A DNA stretch of 64,000 nt, taken from Pseudomonas sp. GV085. Lineage in GTDB: Bacteria; Pseudomonadota; Gammaproteobacteria; Pseudomonadales; Pseudomonadaceae. This document shows, in pieces, positions 36,055-45,181 of the stretch (the stretch's first letter is position 1; each line of letters begins with the position of its first letter). Both the position numbers and the translations under genes were made by a program. The notes under the pieces were generated by a model. It made no database searches, was not told the origin of the DNA, and saw only the letters and a program-made list of their open reading frames with translations. Where the stretch lies: assembly GCF_003050925.1 (NCBI RefSeq), contig NZ_QAOV01000011.1, forward strand, positions 21,250 through 85,249, in the 5' to 3' direction.

Positions 36055-36921
36055 ATGGGCTATCTACTTTTTGTCACGCTGATCCAGGCGTTTTCCTTCA
36101 GTTTGATTGGCGAATACCTGGCCGGTCATGTCGACAGCTATTTTGCAGTCTTGGTACGCGTACTGCTGGCGGGGCTGGTGTTCATCCCGCTGACCCGCTG
36201 GCGCTCGGTTGAGCCGGTATTCATGCGTGGCATGTTGCTGATCGGCGCGTTGCAGTTTGGCGTGACCTACGTCTGCCTGTACCTGAGCTTTCGTGTACTG
36301 ACGGTGCCGGAAGTGTTGTTGTTCACTATCCTCACGCCGCTGCACGTGACCCTGATCGAAGATGCACTCAACCGTCGCTTCAATCCCTGGGCCCTGGTCG
36401 CGGCGCTGGTGGCGGTGGCGGGGGCGGCGGTGATTCGCTTTGACCGGATCAATCCGGACTTCCTCATGGGTTTCCTGTTGCTGCAACTGGCCAACTTCAC
36501 CTACGCCGCTGGCCAGGTGCTGTACAAACACCTGGTCGCGCGCCACCCGAGCGACCTGCCGCATTACCGTCGCTTCGGCTACTTCTACCTCGGCGCGCTG
36601 GCGGTGGTGTTGCCGGCGTTTCTACTATTCGGCAAACAGAACTTCCTGCCTGAAGCGCCGCTGCAATGGGGCGTGCTGCTGTTCCTCGGCCTGGTCTCGA
36701 CCGCTTTGGGGCTCTACTGGTGGAACAAGGGTGCATGTATGGTCAGCGGCGGGACTCTGGCGGTGATGAACAACCTGCATGTGCCGGTGGGGTTGCTGAT
36801 CAATCTGCTGATCTGGAACCAGCATGAAGAACTGGGGCGGTTGTTTCTCGGCGGTTCGGTGATTTTGTTGGCGGTGTGGATCAGTCGGTTGGGTATGCGC
36901 AAACCTCTGGCCGCTCTCTGA
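36055..36921 (+). CDS. EamA-family transporter (carboxylate/amino acid/amine type)
   Basis: The 288-residue protein has ten membrane helices in two EamA domains. Helix 1 follows the start directly (YLLFVTLIQAFSFSLIGEYL), and VLLFTILTPLHV near 85 and WWNKGACMVSGGTLAVMNN near 222-240 are distinctive of the subgroup annotated as carboxylate/amino acid/amine transporters. Export of a metabolite is likely; the substrate is unknown. A repeat and a terminator precede it, so it is probably a single-gene unit. Confidence 0.82.
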   Translation: MGYLLFVTLIQAFSFSLIGEYLAGHVDSYFAVLVRVLLAGLVFIPLTRWRSVEPVFMRGMLLIGALQFGVTYVCLYLSFRVLTVPEVLLFTILTPLHVTLIEDALNRRFNPWALVAALVAVAGAAVIRFDRINPDFLMGFLLLQLANFTYAAGQVLYKHLVARHPSDLPHYRRFGYFYLGALAVVLPAFLLFGKQNFLPEAPLQWGVLLFLGLVSTALGLYWWNKGACMVSGGTLAVMNNLHVPVGLLINLLIWNQHEELGRLFLGGSVILLAVWISRLGMRKPLAAL

Positions 36922-36944
36922 ACCCTGGATAAACCGATATCCCT

Positions 36945-37032
36945 GTAGGAGCGAGCCTGCTCGCGATTGCGGAGTATCAGCCGACGATGATGTTGCCTGA
37001 TCCACCGCTATCGCGAGCAGGCTCGCTCCTAC
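36945..37032. repeat. Inverted REP-like pair, GTAGGAGCGAGC family
   Basis: Copies read GTAGGAGCGAGCCTGCTCGC, with CCTG in place of CTTG, a compensated variant shared with the pair at 38.8 kb. It lies between converging genes. Confidence 0.85.
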
Positions 37033-37056
37033 AAGGGATTGCGTGATCTCCGAAAA

Positions 37057-37944
37057 TCACTTCGGCGCCAGTTGCCCTACCAGAAACTCGATAAACGCCC
37101 GGGTCTTCTGCGGCACCCGCCGCGCCGACGAATACACCGCGTTGATGGTGATCGCCGGAGCCTGCCATTCGCACAGCACCGGCACCAGCCGCCCGGCCGC
37201 CAGCGCATCTTCGACGATGAAGTCAGGCAGCAGGGCGATGCCCATGCCGGCTTCGGCAGCCTGGGCGAGCAGGTCGCCATTATTGGCGTGCAATGGACCG
37301 GTGACGTTCACACGCTGGGTTTCCTTGCCATTGCACAGTTGCAAGCTGACACCGCTCTGTAGATACCCGTAGTTCAGGCATTGATGGGCGCGCAGATCCT
37401 GCGGAGTCTGCGGAACGCCCGCGCGTTCGAGATAAGCCGGGGACGCCACCATGATGCGCGGTGCGGGCGCCAGTTGCCGGGCGATCATCGTCGAGTCGGG
37501 CATGCTGGCGATGCGGATGGTCACGTCAAACCCGCCCCGCACGGGATCGACCTGCTGGTCGCTGAGCACCAGTTGCAGCTCGATGTTCGGGTGCTGTTCA
37601 TGAAACAGCGGAATCAACGGCCCCAGCCGCCGAAGACCGAACGACATCGGCGCATTGACCCGCAATACACCGCGTAACTCGCCGATGCCGTCACGGGCGC
37701 GTTGCTCGGCCTCGTCCAGTGCCGCCAACACTTCCCGTGCTGCATCGAAATACTCGGCCCCGGCCTCGGTCAGGTGCAGGCTGCGGGTGGTGCGTTGCAG
37801 CAATTGCACGCCAATGGCTTCTTCCAGCGCCTGAATCTGTTTACTGACTTTCGAGCGCGGCACGTCCATGGCCCGGGCGGCTGCGGCGAAGCCGTTCTCG
37901 CCGACCGTGACGACGAAGGCGCGCATGCATTCGATGCGGTCCAT
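37057..37944 (-). CDS. LysR-family transcriptional regulator of the YcaC-like gene
   Basis: The 295-residue protein has a helix-turn-helix (FAAAARAMDVPRSKVSKQI at about 19-37) and a LysR effector domain. It belongs to the large AaeR/DmlR-like group. It diverges from the isochorismatase-family gene across 158 bases containing a perfect 15-base palindrome, so that gene is its likely target. Confidence 0.88.
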   Translation of the reverse strand: MDRIECMRAFVVTVGENGFAAAARAMDVPRSKVSKQIQALEEAIGVQLLQRTTRSLHLTEAGAEYFDAAREVLAALDEAEQRARDGIGELRGVLRVNAPMSFGLRRLGPLIPLFHEQHPNIELQLVLSDQQVDPVRGGFDVTIRIASMPDSTMIARQLAPAPRIMVASPAYLERAGVPQTPQDLRAHQCLNYGYLQSGVSLQLCNGKETQRVNVTGPLHANNGDLLAQAAEAGMGIALLPDFIVEDALAAGRLVPVLCEWQAPAITINAVYSSARRVPQKTRAFIEFLVGQLAPK

Positions 37945-37958
37945 ATTGTCCCTATTTT

Positions 37959-37973
37959 AGAATCAATGATTCT
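37959..37973. promoter_or_regulatory. Palindromic operator candidate between LysR and YcaC-like genes
   Basis: AGAATCAATGATTCT is a perfect 7+1+7 dyad placed 15 bases from the LysR start and about 130 bases from the hydrolase start, the usual position for a LysR site. Confidence 0.55.
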
Positions 37974-38102
37974 CTATTTTAGGTAATTGTCCCTTTTATC
38001 GCCAGCCCCTAAAGTGACATCCAAGCCGACAACAACGCCGCTGAAGGCAGCGTCGACTAACCCCTTACCCATTCGAAGTATCGACATCAAAAGGAACGCG
38101 CC

Positions 38103-38747
38103 ATGTCTATTCGTGAACTGCTCAACCCAACCAACTCCGCCCTGATCCTGATCGACCACCAGCCGCAAATGGCATTCGGCGTTCAGTCCATCGATCGTCA
38201 GACCCTGAAGAACAACACTGTTGGCCTGGCCAAGGCGGCGAAGATCTTCAACGTACCGACGATCTACACCTCGGTCGAAACCGAAAGCTTCAGCGGCTAC
38301 ATCTGGCCCGAATTGCTGGCCGTGCACCCGGAGCAAAAACCGATCGAGCGCACCTCGATGAACTCCTGGGAAGACAAGGCACTGGTAGACGCGGTGAAAG
38401 CCACCGGGCGCAAAAAGCTGATCATCGCCGCGCTGTGGACCGAGGTCTGCCTGACTTTCCCGGCACTGGAAGCCCTGGCTGAAGGCTATGAGGTGTACAT
38501 CGTCACCGACGCCTCCGGCGGCACCAGCAAGGAAGCCCACGACATGTCGGTGCAACGGATGATTCAGGCCGGCGCGGTACCGGTGACCTGGCAGCAAGTG
38601 TTGCTCGAATACCAACGTGACTGGGCGCACAAGGATACTTACGAGGCGGTGATGGAACTGGTGCTGGAACACAGCGGCGCGTACGGCATGGGCGTGGATT
38701 ACGCCTACACCATGGTGCACAAGGCACCGCAGCGGCAGGTCAAGTAA
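38103..38747 (+). CDS. ycaC: YcaC-like isochorismatase-superfamily hydrolase
   Basis: The 214-residue cysteine hydrolase has the acid D18 (LILIDHQPQMAF) and the nucleophile C116 (LWTEVCLTFPALEAL), with the family's ASGGTSKEAHD stretch near 137-147. It is close in length and order to E. coli YcaC, an octameric enzyme whose physiological substrate is unknown. AAAAGGAACG lies just before the start. The divergent LysR gene is its probable regulator; a detoxification role is a guess only. Confidence 0.83.
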   Translation: MSIRELLNPTNSALILIDHQPQMAFGVQSIDRQTLKNNTVGLAKAAKIFNVPTIYTSVETESFSGYIWPELLAVHPEQKPIERTSMNSWEDKALVDAVKATGRKKLIIAALWTEVCLTFPALEALAEGYEVYIVTDASGGTSKEAHDMSVQRMIQAGAVPVTWQQVLLEYQRDWAHKDTYEAVMELVLEHSGAYGMGVDYAYTMVHKAPQRQVK

Positions 38748-38777
38748 TCCGCAAATTCTGAAATGGATGTAGCCCCT

Positions 38778-38865
38778 GTAGGAGCGAGCCTGCTCGCGAT
38801 AGCGGACTGTCAGACGACTCATATGTTGACTGACACGCCCTCATCGCGAGCAGGCTCGCTCCCAC
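38778..38865. repeat. Inverted REP-like pair, GTAGGAGCGAGC family
   Basis: Left arm reads GTAGGAGCGAGCCTGCTCGC; the right arm ends in CTCCCAC instead of CTCCTAC, one unpaired change. It lies between the converging ycaC and mechanosensitive channel genes. Confidence 0.85.
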
Positions 38866-38881
38866 ATTTGTTTTTGTGGTG

Positions 38882-40180
38882 TTACATCCTGCGTTTTTCG
38901 GCTTCGGGAAGATGGCTCACGCCCAGCACCGCCGGCAATATTCCCGCACGCAAATCCGATCCGCTCGGCTGCTGATAAAGACTCAACCCGAACTCCGGCA
39001 GCACCGCCAACAGGTAGTCGAAAATATCCCCCTGGATCCGCTCGTAGTCGGCCCACGCCGTGGTGCGGGTGAAACAGTAGATTTCCAGCGGAATACCCTG
39101 GGCCGTTGTCTGCATCTGACGCACCATGCAGGTCATGTTCGGCTGGATCTCCGCGTGACTCTTCAGATAGGCCAGCGCGTAGGCGCGCAAAGTGCCGATA
39201 TTGGTCATCCGCCGGCGGTTGGCGGACATGGCCGCGACGTTGCCCTGGGCTTCGTTCCAGGCCTTGAGTTCGGCCTGTTTGCGGGTCATGTAGTCGGTGA
39301 GCAAGTGCACCTGGGACAGCTTCTGCTCTTCGTCGTCACGCAGAAAGCGTACGCCGCTGGCGTCGATGAACAGGCTGCGTTTGATCCGGCGACCACCGGA
39401 AGCCTGCATGCCGCGCCAGTTCTTGAATGACTCGGACATCAGGCGCCAGGTCGGGATCGAGACGATGGTCTTGTCGAAGTTCTGCACCTTGACCGTGTGC
39501 AGCGTGATGTCCACCACATCGCCATCGGCACCGACCTGGGGCATCTCGATCCAGTCGCCGACCCGCAGCATGTCGTTGCTGGTCAACTGCACGCTGGCGA
39601 CGAACGACAGCAGGGTGTCCTTGTAGACCAGCAGAATCACCGCCGACATGGCACCCAGACCCGAGAGCAGCAACAGCGGAGAGCGGTCGATCAGCGTGGC
39701 GACGATGATGATCGCGCCAAACACGTACAACACCATTTTCGCCAATTGCACATAGCCTTTGATCGAACGGGTGCGGGCGTGCTCGGTGCGGGCGTAGATG
39801 TCCAGCAGGGCATTGAGCAGGGCGCTGACCGACAGCAGCAGAAACAGCAAGGTGAAGGACAGCGCGACGTTGCCGAGGAAATTCAGACTGGTCTTGCTCA
39901 GATCCGGCACCAGATTGAGACCGAACTGGATCACCAGCGAAGGCGTGATCTGCGCCAGGCGATGGAACACCTTGTTCTGCAGGAAATCATTGATCCAGTG
40001 CAAGGTCGGCTGGCGGCCGAGCATTTTCGTCGCGTGCAGAATGAGGTAGCGCGCCACCCGTCCGAGGAACAGGGCAATCGCCAACAGCAGCAACAGCGAC
40101 AGGCTGGAGTGCACGAGCGGGTGCTGGTCGAGGGCACCCCAAAGGTCCAGGACGTTGGTCCAGAGCTGTTTGATATCCAT
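38882..40180 (-). CDS. MscS-family mechanosensitive channel, YbdG-like
   Basis: The 432-residue protein, from ATG 40180, has five membrane helices in the first 210 residues. The pore-lining helix (GLGAMSAVILLVYKDTLLSFVASV) is at about 200-225, followed by the MscS beta domain (RVGDWIEMPQVGADGDVVDITLHTV region, in pieces) and a cytoplasmic alpha/beta domain. Size and architecture match E. coli YbdG, which opens under osmotic downshock with small conductance. A longer in-frame start at 40270 has no conserved sequence. Confidence 0.86.
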   Translation of the reverse strand: MDIKQLWTNVLDLWGALDQHPLVHSSLSLLLLLAIALFLGRVARYLILHATKMLGRQPTLHWINDFLQNKVFHRLAQITPSLVIQFGLNLVPDLSKTSLNFLGNVALSFTLLFLLLSVSALLNALLDIYARTEHARTRSIKGYVQLAKMVLYVFGAIIIVATLIDRSPLLLLSGLGAMSAVILLVYKDTLLSFVASVQLTSNDMLRVGDWIEMPQVGADGDVVDITLHTVKVQNFDKTIVSIPTWRLMSESFKNWRGMQASGGRRIKRSLFIDASGVRFLRDDEEQKLSQVHLLTDYMTRKQAELKAWNEAQGNVAAMSANRRRMTNIGTLRAYALAYLKSHAEIQPNMTCMVRQMQTTAQGIPLEIYCFTRTTAWADYERIQGDIFDYLLAVLPEFGLSLYQQPSGSDLRAGILPAVLGVSHLPEAEKRRM

Positions 40181-40373
40181 GGTCGAAAACGATTCTTCTG
40201 TAAGGCGCGAGAGGGGGATTAGAGCATTTAAGACGCGTTGTATTACGTTTCGGGAAAAATCAGGCAACAAAAAACCAACTGTTTAGCGCCATTTGTATAA
40301 AGAAACTCGGCCTGAGCGCTCGAAACCGTTACCCTATGCAGCTGTTTTTTTGCATTTCTTCGAGGTAGCACCC

Positions 40374-41714
40374 GTGTTTTCCCAATTCGCCCTGCACGAA
40401 CGCCTGCTCAAAGCCGTGGCCGAGCTGAAATTTGTCGAGCCAACGCCTGTGCAAGCCGCGGCCATCCCGCTGGCGCTCCAGGGGCGTGACCTGCGGGTGA
40501 CGGCGCAAACCGGTAGCGGCAAAACCGCTGCATTCGTTTTGCCCATCCTCAACCGTCTGATCGGCCCGGCGAAAATCCGCGTCAGCATCAAGACCCTGAT
40601 CCTGCTGCCGACCCGCGAACTGGCCCAGCAGACCCTGAAAGAAGTTGAACGCTTCTCGCAGTTCACCTTCATCAAGTCCGGCCTGATCACCGGCGGCGAA
40701 GACTTCAAAGTCCAGGCCGCGATGCTGCGCAAGGTGCCGGACATCCTGATCGGTACGCCGGGCCGGATGATCGAGCAACTGAACGCAGGCAACCTCGACT
40801 TGAAAGAAGTTGAAGTACTGGTGCTCGACGAAGCCGACCGCATGCTCGACATGGGCTTCGCCGAAGACGTTCAGCGTCTGGTGGAAGAGTGCACCAACCG
40901 TCAGCAGACCATGCTGTTCTCTGCTACCACCGGTGGTTCGGGTCTGCGCGAGATGATCGCCAAGGTCCTGAACAACCCCGAGCACTTGCAGCTCAATGCG
41001 GTCAGCCAGCTGAACGACACCACCCGCCAGCAAATCATTACCGCTGACCACAATCAGCACAAAGAACAGATCGTCAACTGGCTGCTGGCCAACGAGACCT
41101 ACCAGAAGGCCATCGTCTTCACCAACACCCGAGCCATGGCCGACCGCATCTACGGTCGCTTGGTAGCGCAGGAATACAAAGCGTTCGTGCTGCACGGCGA
41201 GAAAGATCAGAAGGATCGCAAACTGGCGATCGACCGCCTGAAGCAGGGCGGCGTGAAAATCCTCGTGGCCACCGACGTCGCCGCCCGCGGTCTGGACGTG
41301 GACGGTCTGGACCTGGTGATCAACTTCGACATGCCGCGCAGCGGCGACGAATATGTGCACCGCATCGGTCGTACCGGTCGCGCCGGTAACGATGGCCTGG
41401 CGATCTCGCTGATCTGCCACGGCGACTGGAACCTGATGTCGAGCATCGAGCGCTACCTCAAGCAGAGCTTCGAGCGTCGTACCATCAAGGAAGTCAAAGG
41501 CACCTACGGCGGACCGAAAAAGGTCAAGGCCTCGGGCAAGGCCGTCGGCGTGAAGAAGAAAAAGACCGACGCCAAGGGCGACAAGAAGAAAACCGCCGCC
41601 AAGACCCCGACCAAGCGCAAGAGCGCCAACCGGCCGAAGAGCGATTCGCTGGTCAGCAAGGACGGCATGGCCCCGCTCAAGCGCCGCAAGCCGGAAGCAC
41701 CGGCGGCTGAGTAA
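40374..41714 (+). CDS. DEAD-box RNA helicase, SrmB/RhlE-like
   Basis: The 446-residue protein starts at GTG 40374 with GAGG 8 bases upstream; homologous proteins begin at this same FSQFALHERLLKAV. It has Q-motif PTPVQAAAIP, Walker A AQTGSGKT (44-51), DEAD (152-155), SAT, and motif VI HRIGRTGRAG near 335. A lysine-rich tail from about 385 (KKKKTDAKGDKKK) probably binds RNA. It likely helps ribosome assembly or RNA turnover. A bidirectional terminator follows. Confidence 0.88.
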   Translation: MFSQFALHERLLKAVAELKFVEPTPVQAAAIPLALQGRDLRVTAQTGSGKTAAFVLPILNRLIGPAKIRVSIKTLILLPTRELAQQTLKEVERFSQFTFIKSGLITGGEDFKVQAAMLRKVPDILIGTPGRMIEQLNAGNLDLKEVEVLVLDEADRMLDMGFAEDVQRLVEECTNRQQTMLFSATTGGSGLREMIAKVLNNPEHLQLNAVSQLNDTTRQQIITADHNQHKEQIVNWLLANETYQKAIVFTNTRAMADRIYGRLVAQEYKAFVLHGEKDQKDRKLAIDRLKQGGVKILVATDVAARGLDVDGLDLVINFDMPRSGDEYVHRIGRTGRAGNDGLAISLICHGDWNLMSSIERYLKQSFERRTIKEVKGTYGGPKKVKASGKAVGVKKKKTDAKGDKKKTAAKTPTKRKSANRPKSDSLVSKDGMAPLKRRKPEAPAAE

Positions 41715-41730
41715 GCCGTTGTCGTGACTC

Positions 41731-41761
41731 AAAAAAAACCGGACTGATGTCCGGTTTTTTT
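41731..41761. terminator. Bidirectional intrinsic terminator
   Basis: AAAACCGGAC / GTCCGGTTTT around TGAT, with an A-run on the left and seven T residues on the right. It can stop both the helicase transcript and the converging DUF899 transcript. Confidence 0.88.
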
Positions 41762-41776
41762 ATGTGCGCCCAGCCC

Positions 41777-41836
41777 GCTCCCACAGGTGCCTGGTGTGAA
41801 CACATATCTTGTGTACGACACAATACCTGTGGGAGC
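41777..41836. repeat. Inverted repeat GCTCCCACAGGT / ACCTGTGGGAGC
   Basis: Twelve-base perfect arms with 36 bases between, related to the TGTGGGAGC family, placed between converging genes. Confidence 0.65.
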
Positions 41837-41874
41837 GTGGCTTGCCCGCGAAGGTCGTGCCTCAGTGCCTGGGG

Positions 41875-42609
41875 CTAACCCCCATGACAGCAGCTCGACT
41901 GCTCCTGTTCCTCATATTTGTCGTGATGCCGCACCCACTCCATGATCTCCTCTTCGTTGCGGCCCTTGGGCGTCAGGTCAAGGTAGTTGTAGGCGCCGAC
42001 CAGCATGTCCAGGCCCCGGGCATAGGTGGAGTAGGTATGGAAAACTTCCCCGGCGTCATTGCGATAAAACACGCTGAGGCCGGGGAGTTCTTCCTCGGAT
42101 CCGTCGGTTTTTTCGTAGTTGTACATAGCGGTTCCGGCGGCGGCGTCTTCGGCTCGGGCACTGACGCCAAAGTCGTAATTGAAATCAGAACCTGCTGACG
42201 ACACCCAGTCGAACTTCCAGCCCATGCGCCGCTTGAACGCCTGGAATTCAGCGAACGGTGCGTGGGAAACCGCCACGACCGCAATGTCGTGGTGGGCCAG
42301 GTGCTGGTTGGCGCCGTCGATGTGATCGGAGAGGAACGAGCAGCCAGAGCAACCTTCGTCCCAGCCTTTGCCAAACATGAAGTGGTAGATGACCAATTGA
42401 CTGCGTCCGCCAAACAGGTCCGCCAGTTTCAGTTCGCCGTTGGGCCCCTGGAAGCGGTAGTCCTTGTCGATTTTCACCCAGGGCAGAGCGCGGCGTTCGG
42501 CGCTGAGTCTGTCCCTTTCCTTGGTAAAGGCTTTTTCGTGGGCAAGGTGCTGTTTGCGTGCGACGAGCCATTCTTCCCGCGACACGACGGGATGATTCTG
42601 AATGTTCAT
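41875..42609 (-). CDS. DUF899 family thioredoxin-like protein
   Basis: The 244-residue protein has the DUF899 pattern: a helical start, then WVKIDKDYRFQGPNGELKL, the run YHFMFGKGWDEGCSGCSFLSD with a CxxC pair near residue 89, and SAGSDFNYDFGVS. These proteins have a thioredoxin fold; the CxxC suggests a thiol or redox role, but no function is established. It ends SSCCHGG, with a second cysteine pair. It is a single-gene unit. Confidence 0.82.
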   Translation of the reverse strand: MNIQNHPVVSREEWLVARKQHLAHEKAFTKERDRLSAERRALPWVKIDKDYRFQGPNGELKLADLFGGRSQLVIYHFMFGKGWDEGCSGCSFLSDHIDGANQHLAHHDIAVVAVSHAPFAEFQAFKRRMGWKFDWVSSAGSDFNYDFGVSARAEDAAAGTAMYNYEKTDGSEEELPGLSVFYRNDAGEVFHTYSTYARGLDMLVGAYNYLDLTPKGRNEEEIMEWVRHHDKYEEQEQSSCCHGG

Positions 42610-42764
42610 GATGTTTTCTCCTGCGTGGGGCGGGGAGGTGACTTACACAGCCTAGTCGTTTGGCTTGCGTGGAATTCGACATACCGCCGGTCAGTCGTCA
42701 GCAGAAGCCCGGCTGAAGGTTTCACCTCAACCATAGGATCGCCCACAGAGGAATTGTGTGGGGC

Positions 42765-43634
42765 TTAACTTTGTTTCAGCGTTTTTAAACACTTCAAGTC
42801 GCTGAAATCCTTCCTTACCCGCTCGATTTTTTTCAGCAAACGCTCACGCTGGTCCGGCGTGCTTTCAGCCATCAGATCCACGAACAGCGAGCGCGCCTGG
42901 GCTTCGGTGTTGGCGAAGGCCTGACGATAGGCGGGTGTCCACAAACTCTCGCGATTGACCAAAAGTGTCTCGATCCGTTGTGGGAATTGTGGACTCTGGC
43001 GTTGCGCAACGGCTGCGCTGAACTGCTTCTGCCAATGGATACGGTTGGCAATCCACTGGGAGTTCTGGTTGCCCAAGGCGTTGGACCAGGTGGCGACTCG
43101 CTGTTGCTGAGAAATGCTCAAAGGCCCGAGCCAGTCGTTCAGGCGCTTCTCCATGCGCGCGCCGCGCTCCTTGATCTGCTGGTCGAGGGAAGGCTTGAGG
43201 TATTCCTCCTGGCGTTTGCGCTGATCCCTGGCAAAGGCTTGGTTCATTTCGGCGACTTGTTTGTCATCCAGCCCTTGCAGCAACTCGATGGCCGACGGGG
43301 TGATTTCCCGTGCGATCTCGGCGATCGCCTGTTCGGCTTCACGGGCGCGGGCCTGCAAGGCGGCATCGGTGACCTGGTTGGTGGCGATCATGGTTTGCAG
43401 GCGGTCCAGCCAGTCGAGGTAGCCGGGCAATTGGGTGGTGCAGTGCCAGCTCAGGTGTTCCTTCAGGCGTTCGTTCAGCCAGCTCTTTTGCTCGCCGTTC
43501 ATGTCCAGGTAGTCGCTGAGCGTCCACGGGATGATCACATCGAGATTGCGGTAGGCCAGGCCCACGCGGCTGCACGCGCCGAGGGCGAGGGCAATGGTCA
43601 ACACAACCGCGATATATTTGAACCAGCGGGACAT
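42765..43634 (-). CDS. DUF6279 family lipoprotein
   Basis: The 289-residue protein has a lipoprotein signal with lipobox LGAC (cysteine at 21), then a helical, charged mature domain with patterns RVGLAYRNLDVIIPWTLSDY and LNERLKEHLSWHC typical of DUF6279. It should be anchored in the outer membrane on the periplasmic side. Function unknown. Confidence 0.82.
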   Translation of the reverse strand: MSRWFKYIAVVLTIALALGACSRVGLAYRNLDVIIPWTLSDYLDMNGEQKSWLNERLKEHLSWHCTTQLPGYLDWLDRLQTMIATNQVTDAALQARAREAEQAIAEIAREITPSAIELLQGLDDKQVAEMNQAFARDQRKRQEEYLKPSLDQQIKERGARMEKRLNDWLGPLSISQQQRVATWSNALGNQNSQWIANRIHWQKQFSAAVAQRQSPQFPQRIETLLVNRESLWTPAYRQAFANTEAQARSLFVDLMAESTPDQRERLLKKIERVRKDFSDLKCLKTLKQS

Positions 43635-43711
43635 GGGCGAATCCTTGCGAAAGCCAGCTTTCGGGGGCTGATTCTCATGTGAACCCGGGAGGAGTCCGGC
43701 AGTTCAGCCGA

Positions 43712-44434
43712 TCAATAGAACGCGTGTTCGGCCTTGAGCGTCACCAGCCCGTCGCACTGACTGTTGTGCCCGGCATAGGCCGAGCAACCGCTGCCGCTCA
43801 GGCTGGAGTCACTGTAGATCAGGTCGAGGTCGATGCCCATGAACGGGCGGGACAATTTCAGCGACCAATCGGTAAAACTGCCTACGTTCCCTCCATCCAC
43901 CGCCACTGGCGTATTGAATTGGTGGGTGGTGTATTTCAGGCTGATGCCGACACCGAACGGTTGATTGCCGCTCAAGTCAGCGAACAGGGTGTTGTTCTGT
44001 TTGTCTGGGTCATTGCTGAAGGCGATACCGAAACGGCTGCCAAGCAAGGTCAGGCCGCCGAACAGTTCCTGGCTGTCAGGGGTCGTGACTTCGGGGTAGC
44101 TGTAGCGGATCAGGCCCACTTCGTAGCCGAGGGTTTGGTCGAAGGGTTGTTTAAAGCCCATGTAGGAATCGAGCTCGAGGTTTTTCCCCGGGCTGATGCC
44201 CATGCTGGGCGACCATTGGCCCACGTAGAAACCGCTGTCGTGGCTCAGGTCCAGGCCACCGTGGAACGAGCCGACAGCCGAAGGTTTGACCAGGCCCTGG
44301 GCCATGCTGCGGGTGGGGGTGGTGCCGAGCTTGAGGTCGAAGGTACCCAGTTCACGCTGAAAGATTTGTGCGTGTGCTACGGAGCATGCCAGCAGGCTGG
44401 CGAGTAATGCCGATAGATAGAAAGGTTTGAACAT
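43712..44434 (-). CDS. TorF family putative porin
   Basis: The 240-residue protein has a signal peptide (1-22, ending VAHA) and short amphipathic beta strands: GGLDLSHDSGFYVGQWSP near 60, LELDSYMGF near 88, and a C-terminal LVTLKAEHAFY. This is the conserved outer-membrane family formerly called gcw_chp. The usual ten-to-twelve-strand small barrel fits. The substrate is unknown. Confidence 0.75.
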   Translation of the reverse strand: MFKPFYLSALLASLLACSVAHAQIFQRELGTFDLKLGTTPTRSMAQGLVKPSAVGSFHGGLDLSHDSGFYVGQWSPSMGISPGKNLELDSYMGFKQPFDQTLGYEVGLIRYSYPEVTTPDSQELFGGLTLLGSRFGIAFSNDPDKQNNTLFADLSGNQPFGVGISLKYTTHQFNTPVAVDGGNVGSFTDWSLKLSRPFMGIDLDLIYSDSSLSGSGCSAYAGHNSQCDGLVTLKAEHAFY

Positions 44435-44641
44435 GCGTCACTCCATGAACAGCGAGGACAGGCTGGTGAGCCCGCTGAAACGCTTGATCCAGACGTGTGC
44501 AAGGATACCGGCGAATGATCGGCAATGAAGGCCGTTCGTCGATTTCTAAACGATTTGAAAGGGGGGGCGGGGGAGTATCGAGAGTTCCAGTCCAAGCGCT
44601 TCGAAGCTCAAAGCGCTTTGGGACCAGGTGACGCGAGGGAA

Positions 44642-44830
44642 TTACTTTTTGCCCAGGGTGATCTGCTTGGACGGGCCGAATGTCTGGCCGCTGACGCCTT
44701 TGGCAATTTGCTGGATTTCACCGCCGGACTTGAGGAACGCAGCGATCTGGCTGTTGATCGATTCGCTGGTTTCGACGGCTGGAGCTGGCTTTGCTTTGCT
44801 GGTGGATGCTTTTACACGCATGGCGGCCAT
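44642..44830 (-). CDS. Small SutA-like protein, 62 residues
   Basis: The frame from ATG 44830 (a second ATG is at 44821) encodes a lysine-rich N terminus, the stretch INSQIAAFLKSGGEIQQI and a basic tail SKQITLGKK. The pattern F-L-x-x-G-G-x-(V/I)-Q-x-I resembles the end of SutA, the RNA-polymerase-binding regulator of slow-growing P. aeruginosa, but the acidic N-terminal half of SutA is absent. A weak ACAGG lies before the first ATG. The resemblance is from memory of SutA and should be treated as a lead. Confidence 0.6.
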   Translation of the reverse strand: MAAMRVKASTSKAKPAPAVETSESINSQIAAFLKSGGEIQQIAKGVSGQTFGPSKQITLGKK

Positions 44831-45181
44831 TAACCTGTAGAAAATTAACTTGGCCAGGCATCGTACAGGAATTACCTGATAATTGCTTGGCAAATATCCC
44901 CTCGCCATAATTGTGAGGTCGGGGTAATCAGGCATCGGCCAGTATTCGAAATAGGCGTCTAAGCCGCTGTTTTAACTAAGAACATTGCCTGAAAAAATAC
45001 CACGTTACGCTGGCCTGGGCATGGCGTAAATCCCCGGATCGGTCTGACGAGCGGCCAGGTGCTCGATGCGAGCCCCGGAAAATCAAGGTCTTCAGAGGAA
45101 TTTCTCGTACCACCGGGCCGGGTGCCGAACGCGGCGCCTAAAACCGGGTAGAATGCCGCCCACGCAATGAGGGTATTGGAC
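44831..45181. other. Intergenic region without a recognised gene
   Basis: These 351 bases separate the small SutA-like gene from the divergent S1-domain gene. They include an AT-rich part (44855-44930) with a loose inverted repeat ACCTGAT...ATCAGG, suitable for promoters of both genes, and GAGGGT before the S1 gene start. I see no RNA gene or ORF that I can support. Confidence 0.5.
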
